Source: Demequina activiva (GTDB lineage Bacteria > Actinomycetota > Actinomycetes > Actinomycetales > Demequinaceae). From it: a DNA stretch of 64,000 bases. The stretch covers positions 268,542 through 332,541 of the forward strand of contig NZ_BONR01000003.1 in NCBI RefSeq assembly GCF_016862815.1, given 5' to 3'. How positions within the stretch are numbered: position 1 is the stretch's first letter; every line of letters starts with the position of its first letter. Made by a program: the position numbers and the translations under genes. The notes below the pieces were generated by a model. It ran no database searches. It was given only the letters and a program-made list of their open reading frames with translations, and had not been told where the DNA came from. Shown here in pieces: positions 18,975 through 27,161 of this stretch.

Positions 18975-19109
18975 TCAGGCGACGGCTGCCGGGGGCTGGC
19001 ATCCGGAGCACAGCGCACCCCACGTCGACACATAGCCGTTGGTGCCGGGCTGGGGCGTCACCAGCAGCTCGGGTGGCGCGATCGCGTCACGTGAGCAGTG
19101 GTGGGCCAT
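18975..19109 (-). CDS. Small Cys/His-containing hypothetical protein (44 aa)
   Basis: ATG at 19109, stop at 18975-18977. The peptide begins MAHHCSRDAIAPP and ends STWGALCSGCQPPAAVA, so a HHC pair and a CSGC pair could bind a metal. Third codon positions are nearly all G or C, as in real genes here, and a TAGGAT -10 (19117-19122) ends 7 nt before the ATG, giving a leaderless start. It lies between mrpA and the GlnR-type gene on the same strand. No family is recognised; it may be a zinc-ribbon-like small protein. It could also be chance, hence the modest score. Confidence 0.45.
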   Translation of the reverse strand: MAHHCSRDAIAPPELLVTPQPGTNGYVSTWGALCSGCQPPAAVA

Positions 19110-19207
19110 GCTGGACATCCTACCTGGCGCCATTCTTCGCCTCCCCCGGGCTCAGGGAGAGCGTCACGTTGCTCGGAGAGGGCCCCGACGCACTCCAGCG
19201 CCGCCCT

Positions 19208-19936
19208 CTAGACGCGCGGCTTGTCCTCATCCTGCGACGCCGCGGGCTCCTTGAGGGGCTTGGGCTGCGGCGGGTCGAAGCGGTAGCCCACGTTGCGGAC
19301 CGTGCCGATGAGGTGCTCGTGCTCCGCGCCCAGCTTGGCGCGCAGGCGACGCACGTGGACGTCGACGGTGCGCGTGCCGCCGTAGTAGTCGAAGCCCCAC
19401 ACCTCCTGCAGCAGCTGGTCGCGGGTGTAGACGCGGCCCGGGTGCTGCATGAGGTACTTGAGGAGCTCGAACTCCTTGTAGGTGAGGTCGAGGGGGACGC
19501 CCTTGAGGCGGGCGGTGTAGCCGCCCACGTCGACGGTGAGGTCGCCGGAGATGAACTCGGCGGCCTTCTCGAGGGGATCCTCCGTGTTCGCGCGGCCGAT
19601 GACCAGGCGGATGCGTGCCTCGACCTCGGCGGGCGAGGCGTCTGCGAGGACCACGTCGTGCGCGCCCCAGTCCGCGTTGACGATGGACATCCCGCCGTCG
19701 CGCAGCACCAGCAGCAGCGGCACCGACACGCCCGTGACGTGCACGAGCTTGCAGTTGTTGCGCGCCTCGGCGAGATCGTGACGGCCATCGACGATCACGA
19801 CGTCCGCGTCGAGAGCGTCGAGCATGGCGGACGGCTCGGGCGGCAGCACGCGCGTGCGGTGGGACAGCAGTCCGAGCGCAGGCAGGACTTCGGCCGGCCC
19901 GTCCTGGGACGGGGTCAGCACGAGCAGGTCTGCCAT
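19208..19936 (-). CDS. glnR: GlnR-type orphan OmpR-family response regulator
   Basis: Winged-helix regulator of 242 residues. The receiver domain closely follows actinobacterial GlnR: LLVLTPS...[11 protein letters not shown] at the N-terminus, [13 protein letters not shown] with Asp50, then [11 protein letters not shown] and a [15 protein letters not shown] helix ([15 protein letters not shown]). The DNA-binding domain has [19 protein letters not shown] and [14 protein letters not shown]. GlnR controls nitrogen assimilation genes and acts without a partner kinase; none is nearby. The ATG at 19936 is preferred to GTG 19942 because of the GGAGG spacing. The C-terminal tail is charged and not conserved. 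Regulon here is inferred. Confidence 0.8.
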   Translation of the reverse strand: MADLLVLTPSQDGPAEVLPALGLLSHRTRVLPPEPSAMLDALDADVVIVDGRHDLAEARNNCKLVHVTGVSVPLLLVLRDGGMSIVNADWGAHDVVLADASPAEVEARIRLVIGRANTEDPLEKAAEFISGDLTVDVGGYTARLKGVPLDLTYKEFELLKYLMQHPGRVYTRDQLLQEVWGFDYYGGTRTVDVHVRRLRAKLGAEHEHLIGTVRNVGYRFDPPQPKPLKEPAASQDEDKPRV

Positions 19937-19992
19937 CGCCACCTCCGTTCGGCCTTAACTGTAGCGGCGAGACAAGTGAGACACTAACCCCC

Positions 19993-20727
19993 ATGAATCC
20001 CACCACCCGGGCGACGATCACTGCTGTCGCGGCCTCGGTGATCGCGGCGACGGGGTTCCTCGGGACGCGGTATCTGGCCGCAGGAGTGCTGCTCGTCATG
20101 GCCGGCCTCGCAGTCGGGTGGCCCATCCTCACGCGCACGTCGCGGCACTGGGTGAGCACCGCGATCATCGGCGCCGGCTCGATCGTCGCCCTGATCGCCG
20201 TGATCCTGGGCCGCGACGAGCCCTATCTGCGCTACATGGTGGTCGCGGTCGCGGGCATCGTGGTCGCGGCGCTGGTCACGGAGATCTTTCTGCCTTCCGC
20301 ACCGGGCCGGGCGGTCACCTCGGTGGCAGCCACCGCCGCGGGCGGGGCGGTCGCCGCCTCAGGGGCCGCATGGGTCGCATCGAGCCGCACCGCAGGAGCC
20401 GAGGACCTCGTGGTGGCCGGCGCCGCTGCGCTCGCGATGGCCGCCGTGGCCTCGGTGGTGACCAACCACGCGACCATCAACACGGTGCTCGCGCTCGTGC
20501 TCGGCGCCGCGTCGGGGGGCGTCACCGGCTTCCTGTTCGACTCGATCACGTGGTACGGAGGAATCCTCGTGGGCATCGCCGCGGGCGTGTCCGTGGTGCT
20601 CCTGGCCGAGCTGTACCGGCGCGAGCCCCGCCCGCACTCGGTGTGGGCGGGAATAGCCTCGGCCGTCACCCCTGTTCTGGTGGCCGGGGTGCTCGTCTAC
20701 TTGGGCGGGCGCCTCCTCATCGGCTAG
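19993..20727 (+). CDS. Polytopic membrane protein of unknown function
   Basis: 244 residues with about seven predicted membrane helices and very short loops, high in Ala, Val and Gly. It starts MNPTTRATITAVAASVIAATG and ends GVLVYLGGRLLIG. No catalytic motif or known family is recognised. It is divergent from the GlnR-type gene and 27 bp before the thioredoxin-like gene on the same strand, so it may lead that operon. Actinobacteria often carry such membrane proteins beside glnR/thioredoxin/DUF4395 clusters, but no role can be assigned. Confidence 0.75.
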   Translation: MNPTTRATITAVAASVIAATGFLGTRYLAAGVLLVMAGLAVGWPILTRTSRHWVSTAIIGAGSIVALIAVILGRDEPYLRYMVVAVAGIVVAALVTEIFLPSAPGRAVTSVAATAAGGAVAASGAAWVASSRTAGAEDLVVAGAAALAMAAVASVVTNHATINTVLALVLGAASGGVTGFLFDSITWYGGILVGIAAGVSVVLLAELYRREPRPHSVWAGIASAVTPVLVAGVLVYLGGRLLIG

Positions 20728-20754
20728 CCCGCCCACCTAGGAGCCCTCGCACCC

Positions 20755-21189
20755 ATGCTCATACGCATCGTCCTCATCGTCGCGCTGCTCGCCGCCGCGA
20801 GCCTCGCGTATGCGTGGTGGCAGCGCCGGCAGGGCCGGGTGCGTGACGTGGTCCGCGAGGGAGAGCTGACGGCCGATGTGCTGGGCGCACCGCGCGGTCC
20901 CCACGCGACCTTCGTGCAGTTCAGCACCCCGCTGTGCTCGAAGTGCCCCGGCACCGCGCGTCTGCTCAAGGGCGTGGCGGGCGAGCGCGTGGGTGTCACC
21001 CACCTAGAGATCGACGCCTCCGAGCGACTGGACCTCGCGCGCGAGCACCACATCATGCGCACTCCCACCACGCTGGTGCTGGATGGCACCGGCGTCGTGG
21101 TCGCACGGATGGACGGCGCTCCCACCGTCGAGCAGGCACGCGAGGCGCTCGACGCGGTCGGGCGCCGGGCCTCCGGCTACTCCATCTAG
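20755..21189 (+). CDS. Thioredoxin-like membrane-anchored protein
   Basis: 144 residues: one N-terminal membrane helix (about 3-21), then a thioredoxin fold with active-site Cys-Ser-Lys-Cys in FSTPLCSKCPGT and the cis-proline region MRTPTTLVLDGTG. The Cys-x2-Cys lacks the classic Trp-Cys-Gly-Pro-Cys, which is usual for this actinobacterial subgroup. It precedes a DUF4395 membrane protein, the common thioredoxin-DUF4395 pair, so a role in thiol redox at the membrane is likely. Topology is not resolved. Confidence 0.83.
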   Translation: MLIRIVLIVALLAAASLAYAWWQRRQGRVRDVVREGELTADVLGAPRGPHATFVQFSTPLCSKCPGTARLLKGVAGERVGVTHLEIDASERLDLAREHHIMRTPTTLVLDGTGVVVARMDGAPTVEQAREALDAVGRRASGYSI

Positions 21190-21211
21190 AATCCTCGCCA
21201 AGGAGGCAGCC

Positions 21212-21661
21212 ATGTCAGCACAGACCCAGGACCTGCAGATCGATCCACGCGGCTATCGCTTCGGCGCCGGCGTCACACTGGTGCTCGCGCTTCTCGCGCT
21301 GGTGCTGGGCGCGACGACCGCCGGCTTCGCCGTCATGGCGCTGCTCGCTCTTCTCTTCCTGCCAGGCGCAACCGTGGGGCCGCAGGCGACCGTGCAGGCC
21401 GCGCTGTTCAAGCGACTCGTTCGCCCGCGCATCGGCGCTCCCAGCGAGACCGAGTCCTTCCGGCCGCCCCGCTTCGCCCAGCAGATGGGTCTCGCGATGA
21501 GCACGGCAGCCCTCGTGCTGGGCCTGCTGGGCCTCGCATGGGGCTTCTGGCTGTTCGCCGCACTGGTGACCGTCGCATCGTTCCTCAACGCGGTGTTCGA
21601 GTTCTGCCTGGGCTGCGAGATCTACCTCCTGCTCAAGCGCGCGGGTGCCCGCGCCGCCTGA
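21212..21661 (+). CDS. DUF4395 family membrane protein
   Basis: 149 residues with four membrane helices in two pairs, and the DUF4395 features IDPRGYRFGAGVT at the N-terminus and NAVFEFCLGCEIYLLLKR at the C-terminus. The conserved FCLGC cysteines near the last helix suggest a redox role; homologues are often fused to or next to thioredoxins or sulfurtransferases. The ATG at 21212 has a perfect AGGAGG 6 bases upstream, which decides the start over longer in-frame options. Confidence 0.9.
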   Translation: MSAQTQDLQIDPRGYRFGAGVTLVLALLALVLGATTAGFAVMALLALLFLPGATVGPQATVQAALFKRLVRPRIGAPSETESFRPPRFAQQMGLAMSTAALVLGLLGLAWGFWLFAALVTVASFLNAVFEFCLGCEIYLLLKRAGARAA

Positions 21662-21700
21662 GGCCGTCCCCGCGCTCACCCGCGTTAGGATCGGAGAATC

Positions 21701-21811
21701 ATGACTGGACTCGAGATCGTCTTCACCGCCCTCGCCGTCGCGGCGTTCGGCGCCACCGCCTGGATCACCGCGATCATCGGCTGGCGCGTGCTGCGGAGCC
21801 CGCGCCGGTGA
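21701..21811 (+). CDS. 36-residue single-span membrane peptide
   Basis: MTGLEIVFTALAVAAFGATA begins a peptide with one hydrophobic helix (about residues 5-27) followed by a basic tail (WRVLRSPRR). Its TGA overlaps the GTG of the next gene (GTGA), the coupling seen across this chromosome, and codon third positions are nearly all G/C. A TAGGAT hexamer lies 9 nt before the ATG. It is too short for usual gene callers. Function unknown; positive-inside topology would place the C-terminus in the cytoplasm. Confidence 0.6.
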   Translation: MTGLEIVFTALAVAAFGATAWITAIIGWRVLRSPRR

Positions 21812-22362
21812 CGTTCGTCCTTCCCGAGGGCCTCGCACCGGAGGTCTACCCGCTCGCGTGGCTCGTGGGCCGGTGGACCGGCCATGGCGAGGTCGCGTAC
21901 CCCGGCGTGCCGCGAGCGCAGATCCTCCAAGAGGTGGTGTTCGACCACGACGGCGGCCCCTACCTCACCTACACCGCGACCACCTCGCTGCGCGGCGAGG
22001 ACGGCGAGCCCGTCCAGGTGTGGGCTGTCGAGTCTGGCTTCTGGCGCGTGGCCCCGCAGGCGCCCGAGGGCGTGGAGCTCCAGGACTTCCAGCACCCGCT
22101 CGAAGTGGTCCTCACGGACGCCTCGGGTCTGCTCACCTGCTACATGGGCGCCGTGGGCAACGGCCGCGTGGACCTCGCGACCCGCTTCGCCGCCGCGACC
22201 GAGTCCGGCCCCGAGGTGCGCGGCGCGACCCGCATGTACGGCAACGTGGGCGGCACGCTGATGTGGGCGTGGGACCTGGCGGCCTTTGGCGAGGAGCTGC
22301 AGTCCTACATGAGCGCGGAGCTCACTCGCGCGGACGCACCGGACGCGACCGCGGGCGAGTGA
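21808..22362 (+). CDS. Nitrobindin-like heme-binding beta-barrel (FABP-like/DUF1794) protein
   Basis: 184 residues, starting at GTG 21808, which overlaps the preceding small ORF by 4 bp. The sequence has the nitrobindin/THAP4-C pattern: LAWLVGRWTGHGEVAYPGV, then VFDHDGGPYLTYTATT, and a late VRGATRMYGNVGGTLMWAWD. The GxWxGxGxxxYP-type motif (GRWTGHGEVAYP) is the family signature. The usual heme-ligand His near the C-terminus is not evident, so ferric heme/peroxynitrite isomerase activity is uncertain. It is adjacent to ygfZ, a frequent actinobacterial pairing. Confidence 0.82.
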   Translation: MTFVLPEGLAPEVYPLAWLVGRWTGHGEVAYPGVPRAQILQEVVFDHDGGPYLTYTATTSLRGEDGEPVQVWAVESGFWRVAPQAPEGVELQDFQHPLEVVLTDASGLLTCYMGAVGNGRVDLATRFAAATESGPEVRGATRMYGNVGGTLMWAWDLAAFGEELQSYMSAELTRADAPDATAGE

Positions 22363-22402
22363 CGCCGTGGAATCCCCCGCGCAGGCAGAACGTTCCCCCG
22401 CC

Positions 22403-23554
22403 ATGACTTCCTCACCTCTCCTCGCGCGCCACGGCGCGGTCGACGACACGGGTGCCGATGCGGGGGTCGCCTGGCACTACGGCGACCCCACCGCTGAGCA
22501 GCGTGCGCTCGAGGCGGGCCGTGCGGTCGCCGACCAGTCGCACCTGGGCATCGTCACCGTCACGGGGCCGGACCGGCTGACGTGGCTCGACTCGCTCACG
22601 AGCCAGCAGCTGGGCGCCCTCGCCCCCGGCGAGTCCACGGAGACGATGATCCTGTCGCCCCAGGGCCGGATCGAGCACGTCGCGAGCGTGGTGGACGATG
22701 GCGAGACCGCCTGGCTCATCTCGGAGACGGCGGCGCGCCTCGCAGCCTTCCTGGACCGCATGCGGTTCATGCTGCGCGTCGAGGTGGCGGATGCGACGGC
22801 CGAGTGGGCGGCGATCGGCGAGGCCGTGGGCGCTCCTGCGAGCGATGGCGAGCCCGTCACGTGGGTGGACCCCTGGCCGGGGGTCACCGCAGGCGGCACC
22901 ACCTATGCGCAGAGCCCTGACGAGCCTCACCCCGGCGCCGAGCGCGCCTGGCGTCTGGTCATCGTCCCTCGCGCGAGCCTGGAGGGCGAGATCGATGCCC
23001 GCGTCGCCGCGGGCTGGACCCTCGTGGGCACCTGGGCGACCGAGGCGGCCCGCATCGCCGCGCATCGGCCACGCGCCATCCGCGAGGTGGACGAGACCAC
23101 GCTGCCGCACGAGCTGGACTGGCTGCGCACCGCGGTGCACCTCCACAAGGGCTGCTACCGCGGCCAGGAGACCGTCGCCAAGGTCCACAACGTGGGCCGG
23201 CCGCCGCGCCGCCTCACGATGCTGCACCTCGACGGCTCCGGGCATGCCCTTCCTGAGCCCGGTGCGCCGGTGATGCAGGGCGACGGCGACGATGCCAAGC
23301 AGGTGGGTCGCGTCACCTCGGTGGCACGCCACCACGAGCTGGGTCCCATCGCCCTGGCGATGCTCAAGCGTTCGGTGGACCCCTCGACGGTCCTGATGGT
23401 GCCGTCTGACGGCGGGCCGCTGGCCGCCGCCCAGGAGCTCATCGTGAATGCGGATGGCTTCTCTGCGGACCGCCCCGACAAGCCCGGTCCCACCATGAAG
23501 GGCCTGCTGATGGGCAAGGGCTGCGCCGCGGACGGCGGCGACCTGCCCTCCTGA
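22403..23554 (+). CDS. ygfZ: Folate-binding YgfZ-type protein (GcvT-like)
   Basis: 383 residues related to the glycine-cleavage T-protein; bacterial YgfZ uses folate to support assembly or repair of certain Fe-S clusters. The diagnostic HKGCYRGQET motif is present (family K-G-C-Y-x-G-Q-E), as are ADQSHLGIVTVTGPDRLTWL and PHELDWLRTAVHLHKG. ATG 22403 is preferred; an in-frame GTG at 22367, 12 codons upstream, is possible but lacks support. It follows the nitrobindin-like gene closely. Confidence 0.9.
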   Translation: MTSSPLLARHGAVDDTGADAGVAWHYGDPTAEQRALEAGRAVADQSHLGIVTVTGPDRLTWLDSLTSQQLGALAPGESTETMILSPQGRIEHVASVVDDGETAWLISETAARLAAFLDRMRFMLRVEVADATAEWAAIGEAVGAPASDGEPVTWVDPWPGVTAGGTTYAQSPDEPHPGAERAWRLVIVPRASLEGEIDARVAAGWTLVGTWATEAARIAAHRPRAIREVDETTLPHELDWLRTAVHLHKGCYRGQETVAKVHNVGRPPRRLTMLHLDGSGHALPEPGAPVMQGDGDDAKQVGRVTSVARHHELGPIALAMLKRSVDPSTVLMVPSDGGPLAAAQELIVNADGFSADRPDKPGPTMKGLLMGKGCAADGGDLPS

Positions 23555-23594
23555 CCCGCGCGTTCTCGCTCGCGCGCGCACTCGCCGGAGTACC

Positions 23595-23864
23595 GTGGCT
23601 CGTGTGGAACTCTCAGTGACGCAGTTGCGCAAGGACCTCTCCAAGGCCGTCGACGCCGCCAAGGAGGGCGAGTCCGTGGTGATCACCGAACGCGGCGTGC
23701 CTGTCGCTCGTCTCACCGGCGTGGAGTCCGCCGACCTGCTCTCGCGTCTCGAGGCCGAGGGTCTGGTGACGCCGCCCGCCGGGTCCCGCGCCGTCCCCCG
23801 CCTGCCCCAGGCCGAGGCCGCCAAGGATGCGCTGTCGAGTCTGCTCGGCCGCATGCGGAGGTAG
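23595..23864 (+). CDS. Phd/YefM-type antitoxin (VapB-like)
   Basis: 89 residues with the Phd fold at the N-terminus (VTQLRKDLSKAVDAAKEGES, then VVITERGVPVARLTG), which binds DNA and represses its own operon. The C-terminal half (about 50-89) is the probable toxin-wrapping region. GTG start at 23595; GTG 23604 is an alternative. It ends 3 bp before the PIN toxin gene. Pairing with the next gene is clear; the type is a VapBC module with Phd-family antitoxin. Confidence 0.88.
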   Translation: MARVELSVTQLRKDLSKAVDAAKEGESVVITERGVPVARLTGVESADLLSRLEAEGLVTPPAGSRAVPRLPQAEAAKDALSSLLGRMRR

Positions 23865-23867
23865 GGC

Positions 23868-24299
23868 GTGGCACTCGTCTATCTCGACACCTCCGCGCTG
23901 GTGAAGCTGTGCGTGCTCGAGACCGGCTCCCCTCTCGCGGTGGGCCTGTGGAAGCACGCCGATGCGCTGGTCACCTCGCGCATCGCGGACGCCGAGGTGC
24001 GTTCGGTGCTGGCAGCCGCCGAGCGCATCGGCCGCATCGACGCCGCGCCGGCCGCGCAGGCGCGCGACAAGTGGAAGGAGCTGTGGCCCTCCCTCACCAA
24101 GGTCGAGGTCACGGCCGAGCTCGCCCAGCATGCCGGCGACCTCGCGGACCGTCGGCCCTTGAGGGCCGGGGACGCCCTGCATCTCGCGAGCGCACTCCTG
24201 CTGCGCGATGCCTCGCCGGTCTTCGCCGCCTGGGACCACCGTCTCGCGGACGCCGCACGAGCGGAGGGGCTCACCGTCCTGCCGCCTAGACTGGCCTGA
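23868..24299 (+). CDS. vapC: VapC-like PIN-domain ribonuclease toxin
   Basis: 143 residues forming one PIN domain. The four acidic catalytic positions are visible: Asp7 in VYLDTSALVK, Glu in ADAEVRSVL, Asp in LRAGDALHLASAL, and Asp in AAWDHRLADAA. VapC toxins cut tRNA or rRNA with Mg2+. All key residues are intact, so the toxin is probably active. GTG start, 3 bp after the antitoxin stop. Confidence 0.9.
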   Translation: MALVYLDTSALVKLCVLETGSPLAVGLWKHADALVTSRIADAEVRSVLAAAERIGRIDAAPAAQARDKWKELWPSLTKVEVTAELAQHAGDLADRRPLRAGDALHLASALLLRDASPVFAAWDHRLADAARAEGLTVLPPRLA

Positions 24300-24332
24300 G
24301 CCCCGCCCCCTAGCTCGACGGAGGACTCGCCC

Positions 24333-24695
24333 GTGTTCGGATTCCTGCAGGCCCTGGTCGTCTGGCTCATCTCCGCCGGCGCCCTGGTGGGTTCCATCTG
24401 GGCGCTCATCGACGCCGTCAAGTACCCGGACTCCGCTTTCGTCAACGCAGGCAAGAAGTCCAAGGCGCTGTGGCTGGTGCTGCTGGGAGTCGCAGCTGTG
24501 GTCGCCTTCGTGTCGATGCCGCCGCTGCCCTTCGGTCCCAACCTCTTCGGGTTCGGCGGCGGTGGCGCGCTGGGCCTCCTGGGCATCGCGGCGATCGCCG
24601 TGGTGCTCTACTACTTCGTCGACGTGCGCCCCAAGGTGCGCGAGAACAACTACGGCGGCGGCGGGCGCGGCAACCGCGCCAACGGCGGCTGGTGA
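24333..24695 (+). CDS. DUF2516 family membrane protein
   Basis: 120 residues with three membrane helices: LQALVVWLISAGALVGSIWA, ALWLVLLGVAAVVAFVSM, and GLLGIAAIAVVLYYFVDV. The pattern IDAVKYPDSAFVNAGKKSK between helices one and two, and VDVRPKVRE after the third, are typical of DUF2516. A Gly/Asn-rich tail ends the protein. GTG start. It precedes dtd, a frequent actinobacterial neighbour. Function unknown. Confidence 0.87.
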   Translation: MFGFLQALVVWLISAGALVGSIWALIDAVKYPDSAFVNAGKKSKALWLVLLGVAAVVAFVSMPPLPFGPNLFGFGGGGALGLLGIAAIAVVLYYFVDVRPKVRENNYGGGGRGNRANGGW

Positions 24696-24716
24696 CGGGC
24701 CACAGGAGCTGAGCCG

Positions 24717-25142
24717 ATGCGCGCGGTCCTTCAGCGCGCCTCGCGCGCCTCGGTGACGGTCGAGGGCACCGTGACCGCGTCCTTCGACCGGCAGGGCCTG
24801 GTCGCGCTCGTGGGGGCGACGCACGACGACGGCCCCGAGCAGATCGACACCATCGCCCGCAAGATCGCGGAGCTGCGCATCCTCGAGGGCGAGCGGAGTG
24901 CGACCGACGCGGGGGCGCCCATCATCGTCGTCTCGCAGTTCACGCTGTACGCGGACGTGCGCAAGGGCAGGCGGCCGTCATGGAATGGCGCGGCGCCAGG
25001 CCACATAGCGGAGCCCATGGTCGAGGCCGTGGTCGAGGCGCTGCGGGCGCGCGGACTCGAGGTGGGGACCGGGGTGTTCGGAGCGATGATGGACGTCGAG
25101 CTCGTGAACGACGGACCCATGACCATCCTGCTGGAGGCGTGA
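24717..25142 (+). CDS. dtd: D-aminoacyl-tRNA deacylase
   Basis: Hydrolyses D-amino acids mischarged onto tRNA (and Gly-tRNA-Ala), a proofreading step. 141 residues. The two cross-subunit active-site motifs are present: VSQFTLYAD (family SQFTL) and [11 protein letters not shown] (family NxGPxT, with Asn-Asp-Gly-Pro-Met-Thr). The start ATG follows CAGGAGCTGAGCC by a normal distance. Length matches the family exactly. Confidence 0.95.
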   Translation: MRAVLQRASRASVTVEGTVTASFDRQGLVALVGATHDDGPEQIDTIARKIAELRILEGERSATDAGAPIIVVSQFTLYADVRKGRRPSWNGAAPGHIAEPMVEAVVEALRARGLEVGTGVFGAMMDVELVNDGPMTILLEA

Positions 25143-25146
25143 GCCG

Positions 25147-26142
25147 TCAGCTGTCGAGCCAGCCTGTCTCAGGATCGCTCGCTGCGGCCCGGATTGTTCT
25201 GAGGCCCATCTCCTGGAGCTTGGCCCGCCCCAGATTGCGCGGCGTCCCACGAGCCCGCGCTTCAAGGATTTGCCGCACTCGGATCCGGCATTCTTCCGGC
25301 TGCGTCGTGAGCTGGCGCCATGAGAACCGCACCGTGAGAATTCCCGCGGTGGCTAGGCGCGCGTCGCGGGCGATGTCGCGCTCGCGCTGACCGGGCTCGG
25401 CGTGACCGGCCCCGTCGAGTTCGACTGCCGTCCGGGTTGCTGGGTGGTACATGTCGAGGCGCGACAGTTGACCCTCAACGACCACCTCATGCTGGCGCAC
25501 GAACCCGCGAAAGTCGCGAGTGTTGAAGACTCGCTGCAGGCCACGCGTCTCGAGGTGACTTTCGGACCCGCCGGCCACCGCCCGCACCAGCGCCTCGAGC
25601 CTCCTTCGGCCCGGGATTCTCGGAAGCGCCGCTACGGCGCTCTCGAGCTCGGCCGGCCTCACCCTGCGGCGCTGCACGGAGCGGTAGACCAAGTCCGCCC
25701 CGACCGCTGGCTCGAGCCGGCCGTACGCCGTCGCCACCGCAAAGGCAGGCGCGGCGACGCGCACGGGCAGGTCTCGTAGCCTGACATGCGGGATCGGCAC
25801 GCTCAAGCGTTGGCACGTGAGCCACGGCGTCGCTGGCTCCGTCTGGCCCGGAGCGCCAGCGATGATGATGACGCGCGGAGCCTCCAGGAGGCCAAGCAGG
25901 TGGCACGCGGCGGGGCCGATGATGACGGCGTCGTACTGGGCCGCCACTGCGGACGCACGCGTGCGGAAGGAGCGAGCGTGTAGCGCTGCGGCGTAGACGG
26001 ATGGCAGCAGGCGGGACACTCGGCCGGAGCGGATCGCAGCCCGCAGCGCCGCGCGCGACCACCGTCGCTGGATCTCCTGGCGCGGCAGGGCCAGGGCCGA
26101 GCCCTCGAGGTAGTCAATGAGGGCTTGCGACTCGACGCTCAT
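25147..26142 (-). CDS. AbiEi-like plus DUF559 (Vsr-like nuclease) protein
   Basis: 331 residues. The first ~90 resemble the winged-helix start of AbiEi-type antitoxin/regulator proteins (ALRAAIRSGRVSRLLPSVYA and AVIIGPAACHLLGLLEAP). The C-terminal ~110 residues match DUF559, a very-short-patch-repair-like PD-(D/E)xK fold: LSRLDMYHPATRTAVELDGA, then GQRERDIARDARLATAGILTVRFSW. The ATG at 26142 is preferred because homology starts there. Such proteins are frequent single genes in actinobacteria. Nuclease activity is inferred from motif only. Confidence 0.8.
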   Translation of the reverse strand: MSVESQALIDYLEGSALALPRQEIQRRWSRAALRAAIRSGRVSRLLPSVYAAALHARSFRTRASAVAAQYDAVIIGPAACHLLGLLEAPRVIIIAGAPGQTEPATPWLTCQRLSVPIPHVRLRDLPVRVAAPAFAVATAYGRLEPAVGADLVYRSVQRRRVRPAELESAVAALPRIPGRRRLEALVRAVAGGSESHLETRGLQRVFNTRDFRGFVRQHEVVVEGQLSRLDMYHPATRTAVELDGAGHAEPGQRERDIARDARLATAGILTVRFSWRQLTTQPEECRIRVRQILEARARGTPRNLGRAKLQEMGLRTIRAAASDPETGWLDS

Positions 26143-26297
26143 GTTCCACGGGTACCCGCAATGGTCGCCGAGCGGGGGACACCCTGGCAATCTGTGGACA
26201 ACCGATGGGACCTGAGGACAACGGGGGAGGCAGCGGCGTCCGAATCGCGGGCCCAGGCACCATCCGGAGAGCATCCGGAGGCCGTGCCGGGGACGGC

Positions 26298-26531
26298 TCA
26301 GGGGGAGCGAACCAGCAGGTCCCCCACCTCGCAGCCGAGCACGTCGCAGATCGCGGTGAGGGTCGAGAAGCGGATCGCCTTGGCGCGGTCGTTCTTGAGG
26401 ACGGAGAGGTTGACGACGGAGACCCCCACGGCCTCGCTCAACGCGGTGAGCGTCATGCCGCGATCCTCGAGCAGCTCGTCGAGCCGGCAGTGGATGCCCG
26501 TGCCGTCGTCGGGCGCGTCCGCGGGGCTCAT
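26298..26531 (-). CDS. XRE-family HTH regulator (partner of DUF2975)
   Basis: 77 residues, essentially one Cro/C1-type helix-turn-helix: MTLTALSEAVGVSVVNLSVL then AKAIRFSTLTAICDVLGCEVGDLLV. This is the YozG/DUF2975-associated subgroup. Its ATG overlaps the DUF2975 stop (ATGA), so both are one transcript, and an inverted repeat lies at the promoter, suggesting autoregulation. Confidence 0.9.
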   Translation of the reverse strand: MSPADAPDDGTGIHCRLDELLEDRGMTLTALSEAVGVSVVNLSVLKNDRAKAIRFSTLTAICDVLGCEVGDLLVRSP

Positions 26532-27136
26532 ACGAGGCCCTCGGTCTCGCGCTGGAGACGTTCACCGATCTGCAGCGCCGCACCTACGGCCGCGACGACC
26601 AGCACGACGAGGGCCGGTGCGAGGCTGACCTCGAACGTGACGGCCTCGTACGTGTAGTCGCTGATCGCCGAGAGTGCGCCGTTAGTGGTCATGTTGGTCA
26701 GGATCGATGATCCGAGCCATCCGACGGCGACGATCCCTGCGGCCATGTATGCCAGGCGCGAGGAGCCAGCAGTGAAGGCATGCCCCCTGGCGAGCCTGAG
26801 GAAGAAGAGGGCGGCGACGCCGATGCCGAGCAGCGTGATGACGGCCATCCACACGGGCTCCGCGTACAGCGCGAAGGCCGTGGCGGGCGCCGGGTCGGGG
26901 ACGGTGACGGTCGCCATCTCGACGGTGGCGGTCACACCTGCCCCATCCGGTCCGAGCGGCAACGATGCAGACTCGCCGGCGAGCGGAACGGTGACCGGCA
27001 CATCCCGTCCATCACCCACCTCGAGCAGCCGCCTCACGGCCGCGAGCACAGTGATGCCGGCGCCGAAGGCCACTATCACGATCGACATGACCATACCGAT
27101 CCTGTCCGACTTGCTGAGCTGCATGCTCTCGTTCAT
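26528..27136 (-). CDS. DUF2975 family membrane protein
   Basis: 202 residues with four membrane helices (about 14-34, 96-118, 135-155, 172-193) and an extracytoplasmic Val/Thr-rich section between the first two. Typical DUF2975 features are FFLRLARGHAFTAGSSRLAYMA and the final LQIGERLQRETEGLV. The ATG at 27136 follows GGAGGAG closely. These proteins pair with a small XRE regulator; a membrane-sensor or immunity-like role has been proposed for related pairs, but the function is unknown. Confidence 0.85.
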   Translation of the reverse strand: MNESMQLSKSDRIGMVMSIVIVAFGAGITVLAAVRRLLEVGDGRDVPVTVPLAGESASLPLGPDGAGVTATVEMATVTVPDPAPATAFALYAEPVWMAVITLLGIGVAALFFLRLARGHAFTAGSSRLAYMAAGIVAVGWLGSSILTNMTTNGALSAISDYTYEAVTFEVSLAPALVVLVVAAVGAALQIGERLQRETEGLV

Positions 27137-27161
27137 GACTCCTCCATATCGTTCTTCGTTG

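Noticed and set aside
26143..26297. Possible gene between the DUF559 and XRE genes
   Set aside because: The only long frames extend the DUF559 ORF upstream of its homologous start; no independent coding signal.
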